From: Ceratothoa steindachneri
Taxonomy: Eukaryota > Arthropoda > Malacostraca > Isopoda > Cymothoidae
Direction of reading: 5' to 3'
Assembly (NCBI GenBank): GCA_963969495.1
Contig: OZ018330.1
Location: 46,862,394 to 46,926,393, forward strand
DNA: 64,000 nt
Of the stretch, positions 1 through 9,541 are shown in pieces (the first letter of the stretch is position 1; each line of letters starts with the position of its first letter). The position numbers and the translations under genes are program-made. The notes beneath the pieces were generated by a model, which did not search any database, had not been told where the DNA came from, and saw only the letters and a program-made list of their open reading frames with translations.

Positions 1-10
1 GTTATGTATA

Positions 11-1318
11 TAGTTGACAAGAAAATCCTGACTTATTTAGGAAGCGGAAAGAAAACAACAGTTTTATGGAGCAACACCAATATTTTTTTTTCAAAATAAA
101 GTCCATAATTCTCAACGCTCTTCTTCCAGCGATCAGCCAGCCCACGAATCTGTCCCAGATACCAGTCAGCTGACTTTGAATAAAAGAAAAGTAAGCAAGC
201 TTCCTTCACGTCACCAAAAGTGTTCAATCGCCGGTGACGGAGGAAGTGTGCCATTGAGCGGAATAGACCATAGTCACTTGGAGCAGCATCGAGACTGAAT
301 GGTGGATGTGGACGAATTCCAACACCGTCCAGCAGTTTAAACTTCTCCATAGTCAACCTGGCAGTGTGTGACCTCGCATTTTCTGCTGAAAAAAAGCCTA
401 ACCTCGATTGAGCAATAGAGGATACTCATTCTTTAGTTTGTTGTACACGCGGTATAGCTGCTGGTAATTGAGCTTAGCATTGATGGCGCAACCATGTAGA
501 ACAAGCTCGAAATGCAGTACTCCTTAGAAATTTTTCCATACAGAGATCATGACATTCTTGTCAGACCAATTCCGTTGTGGAACGGATGATGGTTGTTCAC
601 CTCGTGGTACCCATTTCCTCTCCCGATCAGGATTAACCAACTATGCCCACTTCTCATCTGATGTGACAATTCGCCTCCAGAATCGGTCGTCCATTGTGTT
701 ATTGAAAAGTTAGCTACAAATCTCCATTCTAAATGTAGGTTGTGCTTTGGTGAGGTTATATGGATCCTATCGGGGCTTCTTGTGTAAAAGAATCCATTTG
801 ATGCAGTCGGTTCAGCACACTTTGATGCAATGATACTCCATCAACTTTCGCAAGATCACCGCTGCTTACAGAGGGTTCAACTTTCAATGTTGCTACTAAA
901 GCCTTGCTGTCAAAGGTTGATGTTCGGCCAGAACGAGGTTAATCATCAAGGGTCAATACCCAGAGTTAAACGTCTGTACCACCTCGAGATCGTCGCCTGA
1001 AGACTGTGCCTTCTCTTTCAGTATTTCAAATTTCTTTCACAGCAAGTCTTGTATAAAGCTTTGGCTTGTAACAGTAGCGAATCAAAGTCTAATTCCACTT
1101 TCTTCAAAACTCAGTTGGAGCTTACACAAAGAGAAATAAACTGCACAGGAGCAGCAAATAACAGCAGTTTACGGAGGCTGGTAGTCGAATGAGTAAGGCT
1201 AACCTAACCTAATGTATTAGAATCAGTAAGGCTAACCTAGCCTAAAGCTGGTGTTGTTCGATAAATTTTGTTGTTTTCTTTCCGCTTCCTAAGTGAGTCA
1301 AGACCTCCTGGCCAACCA
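11..1318 (-). mobile_element. Complete but inactive mariner element with TIRs and TA duplication
   Basis: The ends form inverted repeats of about 50 bp. The shared inner part AGGAAGCGGAAAGAAAACAA is on the left at about 40-59 and as its complement on the right at about 1272-1291. The outer ends differ mainly by transitions and read TRGTTGRC, like the GGTTGGC end common in mariners. TA flanks both sides (9-10 and 1319-1320), the expected mariner target duplication. Length is 1308 bp, typical of the family. The minus strand carries a transposase relic. Near the right inner end, AGTAAGGCTAACCTA occurs twice about 35 bp apart (about 1193-1243), an AACCT-rich duplication typical of arthropod DNA. 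Confidence 0.85.
33..1110 (-). pseudogene. mariner transposase pseudogene (DDE transposase)
   Basis: In its active form this would be the cut-and-paste transposase of the surrounding element. Reading the minus strand from about 1110 down: a degenerate helix-turn-helix region with SVSSGDLAKVDGVS; then TSDEKW (first catalytic Asp, about 665); VPRGEQP and NVMISVWKNF; a second catalytic region reading ENARSHTARLTMEK, where Glu replaces the usual Asp; then LDAAPSDYGLFRSMAHFLR with the third Asp (about 280) and the C-terminal motif RGLADRWKKSVENYGLYFE. The last 107 codons are open (33-356). Upstream the frame is broken by several stops and shifts, so no active protein can be made. The mariner assignment is firm; the subfamily is not resolved. 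Confidence 0.8.
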
Positions 1319-1320
1319 TA

Positions 1321-3149
1321 TATGTATATTATAGAATGAAACCAATTTGTTTACCTATATTATCAAATAACATGCCAAACAGAAACTGTAAACATCTTCA
1401 CTCTGAAAACTGAACACAAACCAAAATATTAGTTGTACCTATTAACAAGAAGGTGAGTTATATTTACAGATATTTTGCAAAACAAAACCACATTATTACG
1501 CCAAATCACTGCCAGGCTAATACTTGGAACTCCAAATTAAATTTAATTTTCTATATTAACGAAAGGAGTTTAATATTAATATAAACACTGAAGCTTGGAA
1601 GCACTAAACCAAAAGCAAACTCAGAAACAAATTGAATTGAAATAAGCCTGAGGAAACTGACTTAAATTAAAAAAAACTTCAGACGATTTGTAAAATTATG
1701 AAGGGATTCGACATTAAATTGAGTAAGCTGGCTTAAAAAAAAACAGCGAATAACTGTTATTCACTGAAATGGGCTTTTCTGTGAAAGTTCAAGCCAAAAT
1801 TACTAAAAAATTAAATATATTATGAATATCGTTTCCAATCGCTTGTTTCTTGAACGTGACTTTATCATTTAATGATATGAAGTTATCTTTTCATATTTTC
1901 GTAGAGTTGAACGTCGATGTTAGCTGATGATTGACTAAGCGGTGACGCTGATAGGGAGCATACCAGAAATTGGGATATAGATCCCAGTGCGAGGGTTAAA
2001 CAATCAAAATCGAGTGCGGTTGGCCTAAATAATCAATTCCTAGAGGTTCTGGTTCAGAGAAACTGATTGTAGAAAAATAACTTTACTGTATACATAGAAA
2101 ATATTAGCAAAAGTAAATAAAGGACAATTAATAAGAGACCCGGGGTGCTAAACGGGGAAATGGATATAACTAACTCGACGGGGACAAGAGTTCAAGAGAG
2201 GCTGTACGATGAATGCTTCTAGAGAAAGTGGGAGAGTGCAAATTATGGGGAGACTCATGCAAAGCCTAATTTACTAGAGGCTTTAGATACGAGGAGGAAA
2301 CGGGGCGCTGCGACGTTCAACTGGCAAAATTCCTTATTCTTTAACCTCGCTGAGAAATGAACGAGGGAGTACTCCAGACGAGAATGAAATCAATACCCGA
2401 GTGATAGATGCCTGTCCGTGTCTATCGTCTGTCGGGTGGGGACTCTGGCCTTAGGTACGAGTGAGGCTGGGTAGAGAGGTTCGACTGACCCAACCATTTT
2501 TGATAAGAGCGCCGGGATCATCCGATCGCTCGAAATTCTCGCTGCTCCCTTGGGGGTGTTTTGGCGTACAGGTGCATCTTTTCTCCGTCGCCACGGGTAC
2601 ACGTTGGGTTTTAGTCTGTGGGGGAGAGGGGTAAACTTTTTCTCTTTTACATCGCCTTCCCTCACAAAATGGAGCTTCTGAATTAAGTGACATCAAACTA
2701 ATATAGGGTAATTACAAGGCTAAATTTCCAATAGGGACACAAATACAAAAAGGATGGTACCAGATACTCTGCACAAAAATATGGCAAATAAAGGGGACTC
2801 GGGAAATGCTCGGAAGTTCTATTCCCGAACAACATCAAGTAAAAAAAAAAAAATAATACAATAAGACAGACAAGAATAGATATCAATAGCCGAGGTCAAC
2901 ATAATCTCGATAACCAGCCGCTTACATACAAGGATATTAAAAAAAAGAAAGGTCCCACAATACTAAAAAGAAGGTACGAACAGGGTAACCCACCTTAAAT
3001 ATATACACAATTATAATAAAAAAAATAATGGCACAAATTCTTATAACGCATTACACAAAACAACAAGAATTATTCATGAATATATACAAAAGTAATCCAT
3101 TTAACGTTACACTTAATGGGAAATTACTCCGGAGACAAATCCAGGGGAT
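1321..3149. other. No recognisable gene; possible LTR/UTR sequence of the adjacent minus-strand retroelement
   Basis: There is no credible coding region. Read on the minus strand, about 1,920-2,720 has an LTR-like texture: GC-rich and C-rich stretches followed by T-rich sequence, lying just beyond the RNase H end of the retroelement at 3,150-6,340. I could not find the TG...CA ends or a second copy upstream of the capsid region, so this stays a guess. Both overlapping minus-strand reading frames at 2,390-2,696 are GC-rich and look like nothing known. Confidence 0.3.
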
Positions 3150-3556
3150 TTCTGCTTAAGCTGTCCGCCAGGCAATTCTAGGAACTCTTAATGGATACAA
3201 TTTTAAATTGGAATTCTTGGAGAGAGGGGTTCCACATCACAAAGCCCCCATTATTGTTTTAACGTTCCGTAGGTAAGAGAGGGGTTTATGGTCAGTCTCG
3301 AACATGTGTAATTTCTGATCCATGAAGAGAATCGTAATACCTATCTTCAATAGCTTGTCTACCTCTTCATTGAACGCTTTTCTCAAGTAAATGGGGAAAG
3401 GGTACAACTTCGACCGGACAGGTTTCTGGGTGGTGAGCCGAATATTGTGCTCGAACTGGGCAGCACAATCAGGAGTATCCGAGATTACATCGGTGAATTG
3501 GGTGAGTAGCGCTTCTTACTGGGTCTTCTGGGGGATGAGAAGCTGAGGGTTTATTC
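3150..3556 (-). pseudogene. RT N-terminus joined to RNase H remnant
   Basis: Minus-strand translation just after the integrase tail gives FTDVISDTPD, then HNIRLTTQKPVRSKLYPFP and LRKAFNEEVDKLLKIGI. This is the standard entry region of Ty3/gypsy reverse transcriptase (the segment before the fingers). It runs directly into FETDHKPLSYLRNVK, the TDHKPL motif of the retroelement RNase H domain. Several hundred residues that should lie between them, including the catalytic Y-x-DD box, are absent. Stops follow soon after. Its position downstream of integrase is the key evidence for the unusual pol order. Confidence 0.7.
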
Positions 3557-3949
3557 TCAACTCGGTCGATAAGAATCGGGAGTATCTGGCAAGACGTAAA
3601 GAGGATATTCCGCGTCTTCTTCCACGCAGGTGACTTGTACTACGACCAAGGGGTCAAGCGGGTAGCTCAACTCTAAGGCGGATTCTACGTCCAGGGCCAC
3701 AAGTTGGTTGGCACAAGCGAGTCGATGGTACTTTTTAAGCATGTTCAAGTGGAATATTGTAGTGCCAGACGGGGTTTGGATCAAGTAGTCGACGGGGCCG
3801 CGTCTCTCGATCACAGGGAACGGGCCCTTCCATTTTCTCAAAAGTTTGTTGTTCTTTGTCGAGAGTAGTAAAAGGATTTGGTCATCGGGTTTAAATCTTC
3901 GTTCTTGGAACTTAGAGTCGGAAGTGGTTTTATACTTGCCCAAGTTCAT
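3557..3949 (-). pseudogene. Integrase C-terminal domain and linker
   Basis: This 130-codon open stretch begins with FQERRFKPDDQILLLLSTKN and continues NKLLRKWKGPFPVIERRGPVD and FHLNMLKKYHR. These are the hallmarks of the C-terminal domain of Ty3/gypsy integrases (K-W-x-GPF, the GPY/F module). It ends in an acidic tail with VTCVEEDAEYPLYVLPDTP. A tail of the same kind (CIQPDAEYPPPFLPGE) lies immediately before the RT/RNase H part of the element at 11,286-17,231, which shows that this linker joins integrase to RT. The host role would be strand transfer into chromatin; here it is part of a dead element. Confidence 0.75.
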
Positions 3950-4024
3950 CTCGGTGTCCTGATGTGCGATCTCTGCGCACTTTTCTAACCTCTGCCTCGG
4001 ATCTAAAAGGTAAGCGTAGCAGGA

Positions 4025-4864
4025 TTAAATCTCCTGGTCTAATTTATAATTGGAGAAGAGCTCCTTTAGAATGCTGAAGGGCCCCTTAGCATTACGTCCA
4101 TACAGAAGCTCAAATGGGGCAAACCCTAAAGTGCAATGGGAAATTTCACGGTATGCGAAAAGGACTAACGGCAAGAAACGGTGCCATTCTCGGGGTTTTT
4201 CGGCGCACAGTTTCTTGAGGATGGATTTAAGGGAGCCATTAAGCCTCTCACACATCCCGTTACCAACTGGGTGAAAAGGGGTGGTAAAAAGCGGTTTATC
4301 ATCAGGAGCTTGCCCACGTACCCCATCAGTTGCAACGTCAATTGGCGGCCATGATCAGACAGAATTTACTTGGGTAGTCTAACGTAGGAGAAGATGGTGA
4401 TTAGTGCTTCTGCGCAGGAAATGCTGTCTATATTCTTCAACGGTATGGCCTTGGGGAACCGGGTGACAAAGTCCACTAAACTTAGCACGCGACTGTGACC
4501 TTCACTCGACAGGAGGTATATCGGACCGATGAGATCAATTGAGACACAGGAAAATACCTCTGAGATTAGGGGTCCTCTCTGCAATGGTGCGGGCTTAACT
4601 CGCCCTTGACGGTAGTCTTTTGGCAGATGTCGCCAGACATGAAGTAGCGAAGAATTTCTTAAGGGGCGCCTTGCCATAAAAATAATTGAAGATCTTCTGG
4701 GTGGTCTTCGGGTGCCTATAATGGGCTGAAAATAGGCTGTCATTGGCAGTGGTTAAAATGTAACCAACGTGTGAACGCGAATCACACAATAGTCGCGTCT
4801 GGGGTTTACCATTTTTTGAGCACGCACTGTAAAGTGAGCCGTCTGTAACCTGATAGGAGATCAC
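4025..4864 (-). pseudogene. Integrase zinc-binding and catalytic core, frameshifted
   Basis: Read on the minus strand, the zinc-binding part (4,864 to about 4,640) shows VTDGSLYSACSKNGKPQTRL and AHYRHPKTTQKI (H-x3-H), but the second CxxC pair is damaged. After a frame change the core gives SIDLIGPIYLLSSEGHSR (first Asp), LVDFVTRFPKAIPLKN (second Asp region) and the third part MCERLNGSLKSILKKL with PLVLFAYREISHCTLGFAPF. The last motif is typical of gypsy integrases, with the catalytic Glu expected just before it. At least two frame shifts and one stop separate the blocks. The region catalyses integration in intact relatives; this copy cannot. Confidence 0.8.
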
Positions 4865-5139
4865 CTTGTCTCCTGGGGTGGTTTCTTGTTCGTTTGACTG
4901 GGCCTTAGCCCACAGGGAGGATGGAAGAGAATCAGGGTTCTTCTGGTTCCTTGCGAAGCTTCATTCACGACCTCCTTGAATTTTGAAGAACGTGAGGATT
5001 CTAGTGGCGAGTGCATCTTCTAATTTTTTACCGCTTGCGAACGGGTAACCATTGGTTGAGCCATGGAGCTGGGGGAGACACGTGAGAACTGGCCAATTAG
5101 GACGGAGCAGAATTTAATAGGGGCTGCTACTACTTCTGC

Positions 5140-5451
5140 CTAGCCAGTGAAGTACGCACAATCAATGTAGCACTTAACGATAGGAAACCGATTAGTGCAC
5201 CCCAAGTGGTCGTGTACGACGGTGAATATATTATAGTCCGGGGCTACTGGGGGACGCAGCTTGTCCGAGGCCACTATGCAGGTGCGCCCGGTATCTCTCA
5301 TAAGAGTGAAGACACGGCAGCCAATAATCGTGTCTGATTTGAAAATAAGGCCTCTAGGTGTATTCTTATCAAACAAGAAGGTTACCTGGTGGCCGCCAGG
5401 ACTTGAGGTGCTCGGGAGAGGAAAAGATTCCGATCGGGTTGACGGAGGCAA
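5140..5451 (-). pseudogene. Retropepsin-like aspartic protease fragment
   Basis: The frame reads GGHQVTFLFDKN, then CRVFTLMRDTGRTCIVASDK and VVHDHLGCTNRFPIVKCYID. The DTG in LMRDTG is the catalytic aspartate triad of retroelement proteases. The same block occurs in the element at 11,286-17,231 (TLVRDTGCTC). Just upstream on the minus strand, a degenerate zinc knuckle reads CDVEGHVKRN. The protease is directly followed by integrase, not by RT, which matters for the pol order. The first methionine of this open stretch is not a real start; the domain belonged to a larger polyprotein. Confidence 0.75.
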
Positions 5452-5779
5452 AGACGTGGCACAGATCTTGTGTACCCGGTGAGAAGAGTTATTCCTGAAC
5501 TGAAAGTTCTATGGGTAGTTCCTTTTCACGTGGCCCTCCACATCACAGGAAAACAAATGATGTGTCTCCTGTGGAAAGATGACGTAGTGGAGCCTGAAGA
5601 TAACGCTTTTACATCCCACTGTTCAGACGAAAAGAGTCGTTTCGGCTTGACGGCCCCGTTACTTTGGCCAACTTGATCCTATTTTACAGGATAAATTGAC
5701 CTTTGTTTGGCTTAGGTTTGGAGAAAAGGGGACCGTTTTCTTTCCTTTTTTTATATAAAGGTTGTGGCTTGCCGAATAA

Positions 5780-6340
5780 ATGTCATCTCTTATGTGCACT
5801 CCTTGAATGTGAGACACCGCCAGCTTTTAACGAAAGATCTGATTTTAGCCGGAAGTGCAAAAAACATCTGGTCTCTCAGGAAGAAGTCAACGAAGTCATC
5901 GTAGACGTGCGGAATTTTAGAAGCATTGAGCCAAAAGTTGAGGTGACGCTGAGGGTGTACACAAACTGACGGTATGTTTAGCCTGTTTGAATGCAGGCAA
6001 GTCTGAATTTGGATCGGTAAAAGTCTGGGGTCATGTTATATGCCGCCAGTAACACCAAGTTTAATTTCGAATAATCAATTATGGCCTCTGAGGGGAGAGA
6101 GAAGATTATATCTCGGAGTTAGAAATTTAGCAAGGGCAACAATTGAGCCACTCGACCTGCCTCGATGTCCCAATGGTTGATTTCGAAGATTTTCTCGAAA
6201 TGGATTAAGAATGCTCCGAAATCCTCGCCTTCCTTGCAAACTGAAAGCTTAACAGATATGGTAAGGGAAGGGTTGGACCTTGAGCTGATGGACCTTCTCT
6301 CTCTCACACCTAGTAATATTTTGACATAGGAAAACATAAG
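5780..6340 (-). pseudogene. Gag capsid-like domain remnant
   Basis: Minus-strand frames give GEDFGAFLIHFEKIFEINHW, IEAGRVAQLLPLLNF, a stop, then AIIDYSKLNLVLLAAYNMTP, FYRSKFRLACIQTG and SMLLKFRTSTMT. The order of these blocks matches the helical capsid of arthropod gypsy-type Gag proteins, where a FxxFLxxFE motif is followed by tryptophan-containing helices and a YxxLKxxLL segment. There are at least three stops. This domain is exactly the part missing from the Gag of the element at 11,286-17,231. Confidence 0.6.
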
Positions 6341-6519
6341 CAGAAATACAAAATTTCATTACTCTTGCCGGAGGCGATTACGCCAGGTCTATCGGGTGCC
6401 GTTTTTATTGACATCAAAATAAAAGGGAACGACAAATCCCTGCCATTGACAAGACTTCGTCCACACGTTGGAAAAGACAACTGAAGGAAAAATGAGGCCC
6501 TAAGGAAAGGACCTCGCAA

Positions 6520-7185
6520 GAGGATTAAAAAGTCTTACTTTTGAATACGGAAACAGTTGCGGCACGACGGCACGCAAATTTAAGACCCCATCTTCTTCAG
6601 GCAGCCCGGAAGGCTGACCTGATTCATACCATGTAGTCAGTGTAAGGAAGATCGAAAAGCTGCTCTCATCAGTTAGCCATCGCGGACTATTTTCCTGCCC
6701 TCATCGGTGTGCTAATTCGCCCTAATCCCTACAGATGAAGGAACCAAGTAGAAGATAATCTTGAAATCTACCCGGTTCGCAGTCAACGTGGCGTCACGGA
6801 TAATGTGAATCATGGGTTTTTTTGTTGTTTTTTTATAATTTTTGGAGCGCATCTGGTGACTGCCTAATTGGGCATAAGTCGCCTTAATCGAAAAAGCCTA
6901 CTACTAAGCTATATTAAAGAACAAATAACAAGATGTAAAAAGCAAATAACAATGAGAAAAAAGGACAAAGGCAAAAAACAAACAAAAAAACAAAGCAAAA
7001 AGGCAAGGAGGAAGCGCGCTTTCGTGTCAGGGGTAGGCCCGCCTCTCCCCAGCCCATGAACATGCAACCTAAAAAATGTGAATCATGGGGGGGGAGGCGA
7101 AGATACTAAAACACCGAGAGCACTTAAGCGACTATGTGAATCACTATAGATCACGCTCCGGTCTCCGAATAGGACACAACACGTT
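6520..7185. other. No gene seen; A-rich stretch
   Basis: About 6,868-7,010 is A-rich and gives a lysine-rich meaningless frame. At about 6,845-6,880 the sequence ATCTGGTGACTGCC resembles primer-binding/leader sequence of LTR elements; related motifs recur near 54,240, 55,115 and 56,970. I cannot tie it to a full element. Confidence 0.35.
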
Positions 7186-7765
7186 TTATCCCTTATTGAG
7201 CGTTATACTGCAACCAACTCTTTTGTGAAGACAGACGCAGCACCTGATTGAGTCCAGCTTACTTAGAGCAGATGAGATACCTACAGCTTGGAAACCAATC
7301 CCATCTTCGCATTGGGAGCCATCCGTGTACACTGGCACGGATCTAGCATGAAGCAAAATGTGCTTAAAAAAGGTCGAACGCAATATTCCCCTGGCGACAA
7401 ATAGTCAAATGTGGTACCTTCTATGTTAGCTTCCTCAGCAGAATAAAAAAAGAAACCGAACCTAGAGCTACACCGAGTTCTAAAAGCAGTTTCCAAGCAC
7501 TCTATATCCGAAGGTCTTTGAGAATGAATGGCGTCTCTTTGTGGTATAGACACCTCGAAATCAGCCGTGAATATAATGAGATACAAGGTGACTAAGGGAG
7601 ATACCGAGCTGGCGGGTATAGGCGCATAGTCACTGTGCACGGCCAGTGGAGGCATATGTCTAGCATCGACAAGCGGGCTCTCAAAACGAAAGATAGAGAA
7701 AGAACCAGTAGCCTGATGGAGAGCGGTATGGTGGATCGCGTCCACCTTCCGCAAGCGTGGTAGCC
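7186..7765 (-). pseudogene. LINE pol 3' fragment (RT C-terminus plus RNase H start)
   Basis: Two minus-strand frames, split by frame shifts, match the tail of a non-LTR retrotransposon polyprotein. The upstream part reads WLPRLRKVDAIHHTALHQAT, with G-SFSIFRFESPLV, the post-RT segment usual in Jockey/I/R1-type LINEs. The downstream part reads ARSVPVYTDGSQCEDGIGF. VYTDGS is the first catalytic motif of the LINE RNase H domain. The 5' side ends abruptly near 7,765, just before the minisatellite. Clade is uncertain. Confidence 0.6.
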
Positions 7766-7800
7766 ATTTACCATTGATCTGCTATGATACCCTATGTCCT

Positions 7801-8290
7801 GAGGTTGTAGGTGGTGGTGTATGAGGTGTAGGTAGTCGTGGTATAGATAGTATAGGTGTAGGAGGTTATGGAGAGGTGGTGTCAATGTATGTTGTGTGGG
7901 TGGTGGGTGTGTAGGTGGTGGGTGTGTAGGTGGTGGGTGTGTAGGTGGTGAGGGTCTAGGTGGTTTGGGTGTAGGTGGTACCGGTGTAGGAAGTGTTGGT
8001 ATAGATGATGTACGTGGTGGTGGTGTAGGTATATGTGTTGTAGAAGGTGGTGGTGTAGGTGGCGATGGTGTATGTGGTGGTGGTGTAGGTGTTTCAGGTG
8101 GGAGTGGTGTAAGTGGGAGTCGTGTAGGTAGTGTATATGGTGGTTATGTAAGTGTTGTGAGAGGTAGTGCATTTGGTAGTGGTGTAAGTGCTGCTGGTAG
8201 GTATATTGTAGGTGGTGATATTGTAGGTCAAGGTGGTGGTAGTGTAGCTTGTGTAGGTGGTGTAGATGGTGGTGGAATAGGTGGTGCAAA
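7801..8290. repeat. GGTGGTGTA minisatellite, block 1
   Basis: A degenerate tandem array with 9- and 12-base units of the form GGTGGTGTA and GGTGGTGGTGTA. Because the units are multiples of three, several frames stay open on both strands (Gly/Val-rich on plus, His- or Thr/Tyr-rich on minus). These are by-products of the repeat and not credible proteins. It is followed directly by a SINE-like repeat. Confidence 0.9.
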
Positions 8291-8416
8291 TGATGATTCG
8301 AAAGAGAATGTAAAACAACATAGGGCTTTCAAATTTCGTTAAAATCGGCTGAATAGTTACTATGTCATTACAAAAAAAAACAAAAAAAAGCAAAACAGAG
8401 ACCGAACGAACGAACA
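8291..8416 (+). repeat. SINE-like dispersed repeat, copy 1
   Basis: Starts GATGATTCGAAAGAGAATGT and continues with TTTCAAATTTCGTT, AAAATCGGCTGAATAGTTAC and a GACCGAACGAACGAAC end. The same block recurs at 9,376, 18,694 (double) and 50,121. The TTTCGTTAGAATCGG core plus a tetranucleotide tail resembles 3' ends of RTE-type LINEs and their SINEs; that family link is an inference. Confidence 0.6.
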
Positions 8417-8420
8417 ATAG

Positions 8421-9375
8421 TGTTAGAGTTGGTGTAGGTGGTGTAACTGGTATAGTTAGTTTGGTGGGGGTGGTACAGGTTGTGAATGTGGTGGTTTAGG
8501 TTGTAAAGGTGGTGTTGTGTAGGTGTTGGAGGTTGTGCTTGTGTACCTGGTGTATCTGGTGGTGGTGTAGCTGTTGTAGGATGTGAGGATTTACATGTTG
8601 CAGGTGATGAATGGAGGTGGTGATGGTGTATGTGATGGTGGTATAGGAGGTGCAGTGGGATTGTATAGGCGGCGGTGGTGTTGTAGGTGTAGATGGTAGA
8701 GTTGGTGGTGAGTTGTAGGTGGTGGTGTAGGTGGTAGTGGTGTAGGTGGTGGTAGTATAGGTAGTTGTAATATAGGCGTTGGTGGTGGTGTAGGTTCTGT
8801 CGTTGAAGGTGGTTTTGTTGATTTTAGTGTAGCGGTGGTGGTGATGTAAGTGGTGGAGGTGGTGGAGAACTAGATAGTGTATGTGGTATAGGTGACGTAG
8901 TTGGTGTAACTGGCGTAGTTGCTATAAGTAATAGTGATGTAGTTGGTGTAAGTGGTGGTGCCGTAGGTTGTGGTGGTGTAGGTGGTGGTGGCGTAAGTTT
9001 TTATGGTGTAGGTGGCGGTGGTGTGAGTGATGGTGTAGGTGGTAATGGTGTAGGTTGTTGTTGTGTGGGTTGTGGTGTTATAGGTAGTTGCGGTGTAGGT
9101 TGTGGTGGTGTAGTTGGTGGTGGTGGTGTAGTTGGTGGTGGTGTAGGTTGTGGTGGTGTAGGTGGTGGTGGTGTAGTTGGTGGTGGTGTAGGTGGTGGTG
9201 GTGTAGGTTGCGGTTGGATAGGTAATAGTGTTATATATGATGTAGGTGGTGGTGGTGTAGGTGGTAGTGGTGAACATGCTGTAAATGGGGGGATGATGTT
9301 GGTGGTATAGGTGCTGTTGGTGGTGGTTGTGTGGGTTGTGGTGGAGTAGGATCTGGTGTTGTAGGTTGTATAGGT
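8421..9375. repeat. GGTGGTGTA minisatellite, block 2
   Basis: About 950 bp of the same GGT/GTA array as block 1, more diverse at first and then more regular (9,080-9,290). It is again followed at once by the SINE-like repeat in the same orientation, so the compound of array plus repeat occurs twice in tandem. Confidence 0.9.
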
Positions 9376-9541
9376 GATGATTCGAAAGAGAATGTAAAAC
9401 AACATTAGGGTTTCAAATATCGTTAGAATCGGATGAATAGTTACAATGTCATTACAAAAACAATAATAAACAAAACGGTGACCTACCAATCCACCTACCC
9501 ATCTACCAACAATGTAAGATGTTGAGTTGCACGTGACTAAA
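9376..9541 (+). repeat. SINE-like dispersed repeat, copy 2
   Basis: Begins GATGATTCGAAAGAGAATGT like copy 1, then ATCGTTAGAATCGGATGAAT and a tail ending GCACGTGACTAAA. The CGTGACTAAA end matches CGCGACTAAA in the 18.7-kb copy, which marks the 3' boundary of the repeat. Confidence 0.6.

Larger units (their letters stand above)
3150..6340 (-). mobile_element. Ty3/gypsy-type LTR retrotransposon remnant with integrase upstream of RT (Gmr1-like order)
   Basis: All domains lie on the minus strand. In transcription order they are: capsid-like Gag (6,337 to about 5,780), a degenerate zinc knuckle (about 5,580-5,500), aspartic protease (5,451-5,140), integrase zinc-binding part, core and C-terminal domain (4,864-3,557), an acidic linker, the N-terminal end of reverse transcriptase (about 3,500-3,350), then a jump straight into RNase H (about 3,330-3,250). 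Ordinary Ty3/gypsy elements have integrase last; here it precedes RT, as in Gmr1-like elements. RT palm and fingers are missing, apparently by deletion, and there are many stops and shifts. LTR ends were not found. Sequence kinship with the element at 11,286-17,231 is clear in the protease and linker. Confidence 0.75.

Noticed and set aside
2390..2696. Two overlapping GC-rich minus-strand frames
   Set aside because: Two frames open together, no motif, and location fits untranslated or LTR sequence.
7882..8289. His-rich and Thr/Tyr-rich minus-strand frames in the GGT array
   Set aside because: By-products of 9/12-base tandem units; open frames exist on both strands at the same place.
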